Assembly (NCBI GenBank): GCA_028685275.1
Contig: JAQUEG010000031.1
Location: 1-7,279 of the forward strand
Source: Bacilli bacterium
Lineage (GTDB): Bacteria; Bacillota_I; Bacilli_A; RF39; UBA660
Length of the DNA: 7,279 nt
Reading direction: 5' to 3'
A program made the translations under genes and the position numbers. Within the stretch, counting starts at the first letter, position 1. Every line of letters starts with the position of its first letter. The notes beneath the pieces were generated by a model that saw only the letters and a list, made by a program, of their open reading frames with translations, ran no database searches and was not told the DNA's origin. This document shows, in pieces, positions 5,744 through 7,279 of the stretch.

Positions 5744-7279
5744 TTACTTAAATAATTTACGATAATAATCATGTTCTAAAATTAAACGCGTTATATAAAA
5801 ACGATTATAAATAGTGCTATTTATCCGATTTATATAATCATTATCCACTTTTCCATTATTGCTAATAAAATTTTTTTGTCCCATATTATAACGACCTTTT
5901 TCTGTTATCCAACTACGATCTTGGAAAATAACAATTGATTCCGCATCCGAAAATAAATCACGACCCATTAATAATCTAGAATCATACTCTAAACCAAATA
6001 AATTTGCTAAAGTAGGCACAATATCAACATTACTGCCTATTTTTTTTATTTTTTGACCTTCAATTCCTTTATGCCAAATAATAAATGGCGAACGATCACG
6101 ATCAAAGTGATCTTTACGATTTATATCAGATTTTTCATTTAAATTATCTTCTGTTAATCCATATGGCCAATGATCAGAACTAATAGCAATAACTGTGTCT
6201 TCAGCAATCCCTGCTTCTTCTAATGATAAAATTAATTTAGCAACTGCTTTATCTAATTCAACATGTTGCGATAAATAACATTTTACAGCATCTGAATAAG
6301 GCAAATCTTTAACATAAGACCAGTTTTTAATTGCCATTTGATTATAATGATTATAACGCAAATGACCACTAATAGTGAAATAATAAGTTAAAAATGGCTG
6401 TTCTAAATTAATATAACTATCAACAGTTGCTTCAACCATTTCTAAATCACTTTGCGGCCATAATTTGCAATTAATATCTAACCCACGACCACAACCAAAA
6501 TATTCATATCCAAAATTAGGATGCGATATATGACGACGATAATAAGTCGCTTGCCCATTATGATAAGCAGTTGCTTTATATCCATATTCTTTTAATAAAA
6601 GCGCTAAACTAAAAGGCATATAATTATCATGGGTATAATACATACTGATTTTACCATCACCACGTGGTAAAAGACCAGTTATTGTTGCAAATTCACCGTC
6701 AATAGTACTTAAATAAATAGGTGCATAATAATTAGTAAAATTATAACCTTCTTGTAAAATTTTATAAAGGGTTGGCGTAATATCTTTGTCAATTGCAATA
6801 TGATCTAATGCTTCCGCTACAATCCATACTAAATTTTTACCTTTAAATAACCCTGTATATTCATTTTTATTAGTTGGAACTATACCACTAAAGTATTCAT
6901 GCATTTGTTTAATAGTGGTATTATTTTCATTGTTAATCAATTCCGTCCAATTAATATCTAAAACATTATATGTTATATCTTCTACATCTTCTTTTCCTTT
7001 TCTATCTATTATTTCAATAAATGAATCCTCGCCATCAAAACCAAACAATGTTCGTTTTAAATCTAAACGCATTGCTGTTATCACACCAAAGCGATTAATC
7101 ATTAAACTAATAGAATTTACTTTATTATAAAGATTATAATCAGAATATATTCCTTCATTAGGCAAAAGTTTAATTACTGTAAAATGCCCAATTATCATAA
7201 TGAATAATAACCATAACTTTGGTTTCCATAATGATCTACGAAAATCAAAAAGTTTGTTTTTAAAAATTATATATAATAT
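5744..7279 (-). CDS. LTA-synthase-family phosphoglycerol transferase (sulfatase fold), N-terminus beyond window
   Basis: Transfers glycerol-phosphate, in known LtaS from phosphatidylglycerol to a growing polymer outside the membrane. An internal ATG lies at 7198, but the frame has no stop for the 27 codons between it and the window edge. Those codons encode KLWLL, and with the following FIMIIGHFTVIKL they form a membrane helix, so the true start lies upstream; about 511 codons are visible. Counting from the internal Met: LVWIVAEALD (Glu129, metal ligand), LSTIDGEF (Thr165, catalytic threonine), YYFTISGHLRYN (His279), ISSDHWPYGL (Asp342 and His343, metal ligands), and VDIVPTLANLFGLE with the LLMGRDLFS end typical of the family. 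All expected active-site residues are present. LtaS proteins carry about five helices before this domain; only the last is seen. It could make lipoteichoic acid, prime it, or modify another glycolipid. Confidence 0.9.
   Translation of the reverse strand: MLYIIFKNKLFDFRRSLWKPKLWLLFIMIIGHFTVIKLLPNEGIYSDYNLYNKVNSISLMINRFGVITAMRLDLKRTLFGFDGEDSFIEIIDRKGKEDVEDITYNVLDINWTELINNENNTTIKQMHEYFSGIVPTNKNEYTGLFKGKNLVWIVAEALDHIAIDKDITPTLYKILQEGYNFTNYYAPIYLSTIDGEFATITGLLPRGDGKISMYYTHDNYMPFSLALLLKEYGYKATAYHNGQATYYRRHISHPNFGYEYFGCGRGLDINCKLWPQSDLEMVEATVDSYINLEQPFLTYYFTISGHLRYNHYNQMAIKNWSYVKDLPYSDAVKCYLSQHVELDKAVAKLILSLEEAGIAEDTVIAISSDHWPYGLTEDNLNEKSDINRKDHFDRDRSPFIIWHKGIEGQKIKKIGSNVDIVPTLANLFGLEYDSRLLMGRDLFSDAESIVIFQDRSWITEKGRYNMGQKNFISNNGKVDNDYINRINSTIYNRFYITRLILEHDYYRKLFK

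Noticed and set aside
6915..7130. 71-codon plus-strand frame
   Set aside because: It is antisense within the LTA-synthase-like gene, which has a complete set of active-site motifs in its own frame.
527..7279. Genetic code 4 (TGA as tryptophan), suggested by the Mollicutes-like composition
   Set aside because: All genes are full length with TGA read as stop, and all their tryptophans are TGG, including at conserved family positions.

Overview
The window is very AT-rich and gene-dense, with short intergenic gaps, strong AGGAGG-like ribosome binding sites, rho-independent terminators and TATAAT promoters. With the CIRCE operator, the LTA-synthase-type protein and the SipW/TasA-type proteins, this points to a low-GC Gram-positive, probably from an uncultured or intestinal lineage of Bacilli/Erysipelotrichia/Mollicutes-like bacteria. 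That placement is inference. The genes translate intact with TGA as stop, and every tryptophan in them is TGG, so the standard bacterial code applies. No gene here actually ends in TGA.

Layout, left to right: (1) at 1-368, minus strand, the 5' part of a membrane-anchored RsgI-type (anti-sigma-factor middle domain) protein; (2) at 527-925, minus, a small heat-shock protein (Hsp20) with its own promoter, a CIRCE operator (981-1007) and a terminator; (3) at 1085-4465, minus, a compact four-gene operon reading from right to left: two small secreted proteins with SipW/TasA-type signal peptides, a signal peptidase of the SipW (S26B) type carrying an extra polytopic membrane domain of about 250 residues, and a DUF5305 membrane protein; (4) at 4551-4721, minus, an unrecognised 56-residue protein made largely of two copies of a short motif, followed by a strong terminator; (5) at 4844-5725, plus, a membrane-anchored polysaccharide deacetylase (NodB/CE4); (6) at 5744-7279, minus, the C-terminal part of an LTA-synthase-family phosphoglycerol transferase. 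Its frame stays open to the window edge, so its start lies outside.

Most of the content concerns the cell envelope. The four-gene operon looks like a self-contained secretion and surface-assembly unit: a dedicated signal peptidase, two cognate substrates sharing one motif around the signal-peptide end, and an accessory membrane protein. The deacetylase and the LTA-synthase-like enzyme converge on a shared terminator and are predicted to modify wall glycan and to make or decorate a polyglycerol-phosphate polymer. The most novel-looking items are the polytopic SipW architecture with its substrate pair, and the 56-residue repeat protein. No mobile element, CRISPR array, tRNA or rRNA was seen, and no gene-free stretch reaches 300 bases.
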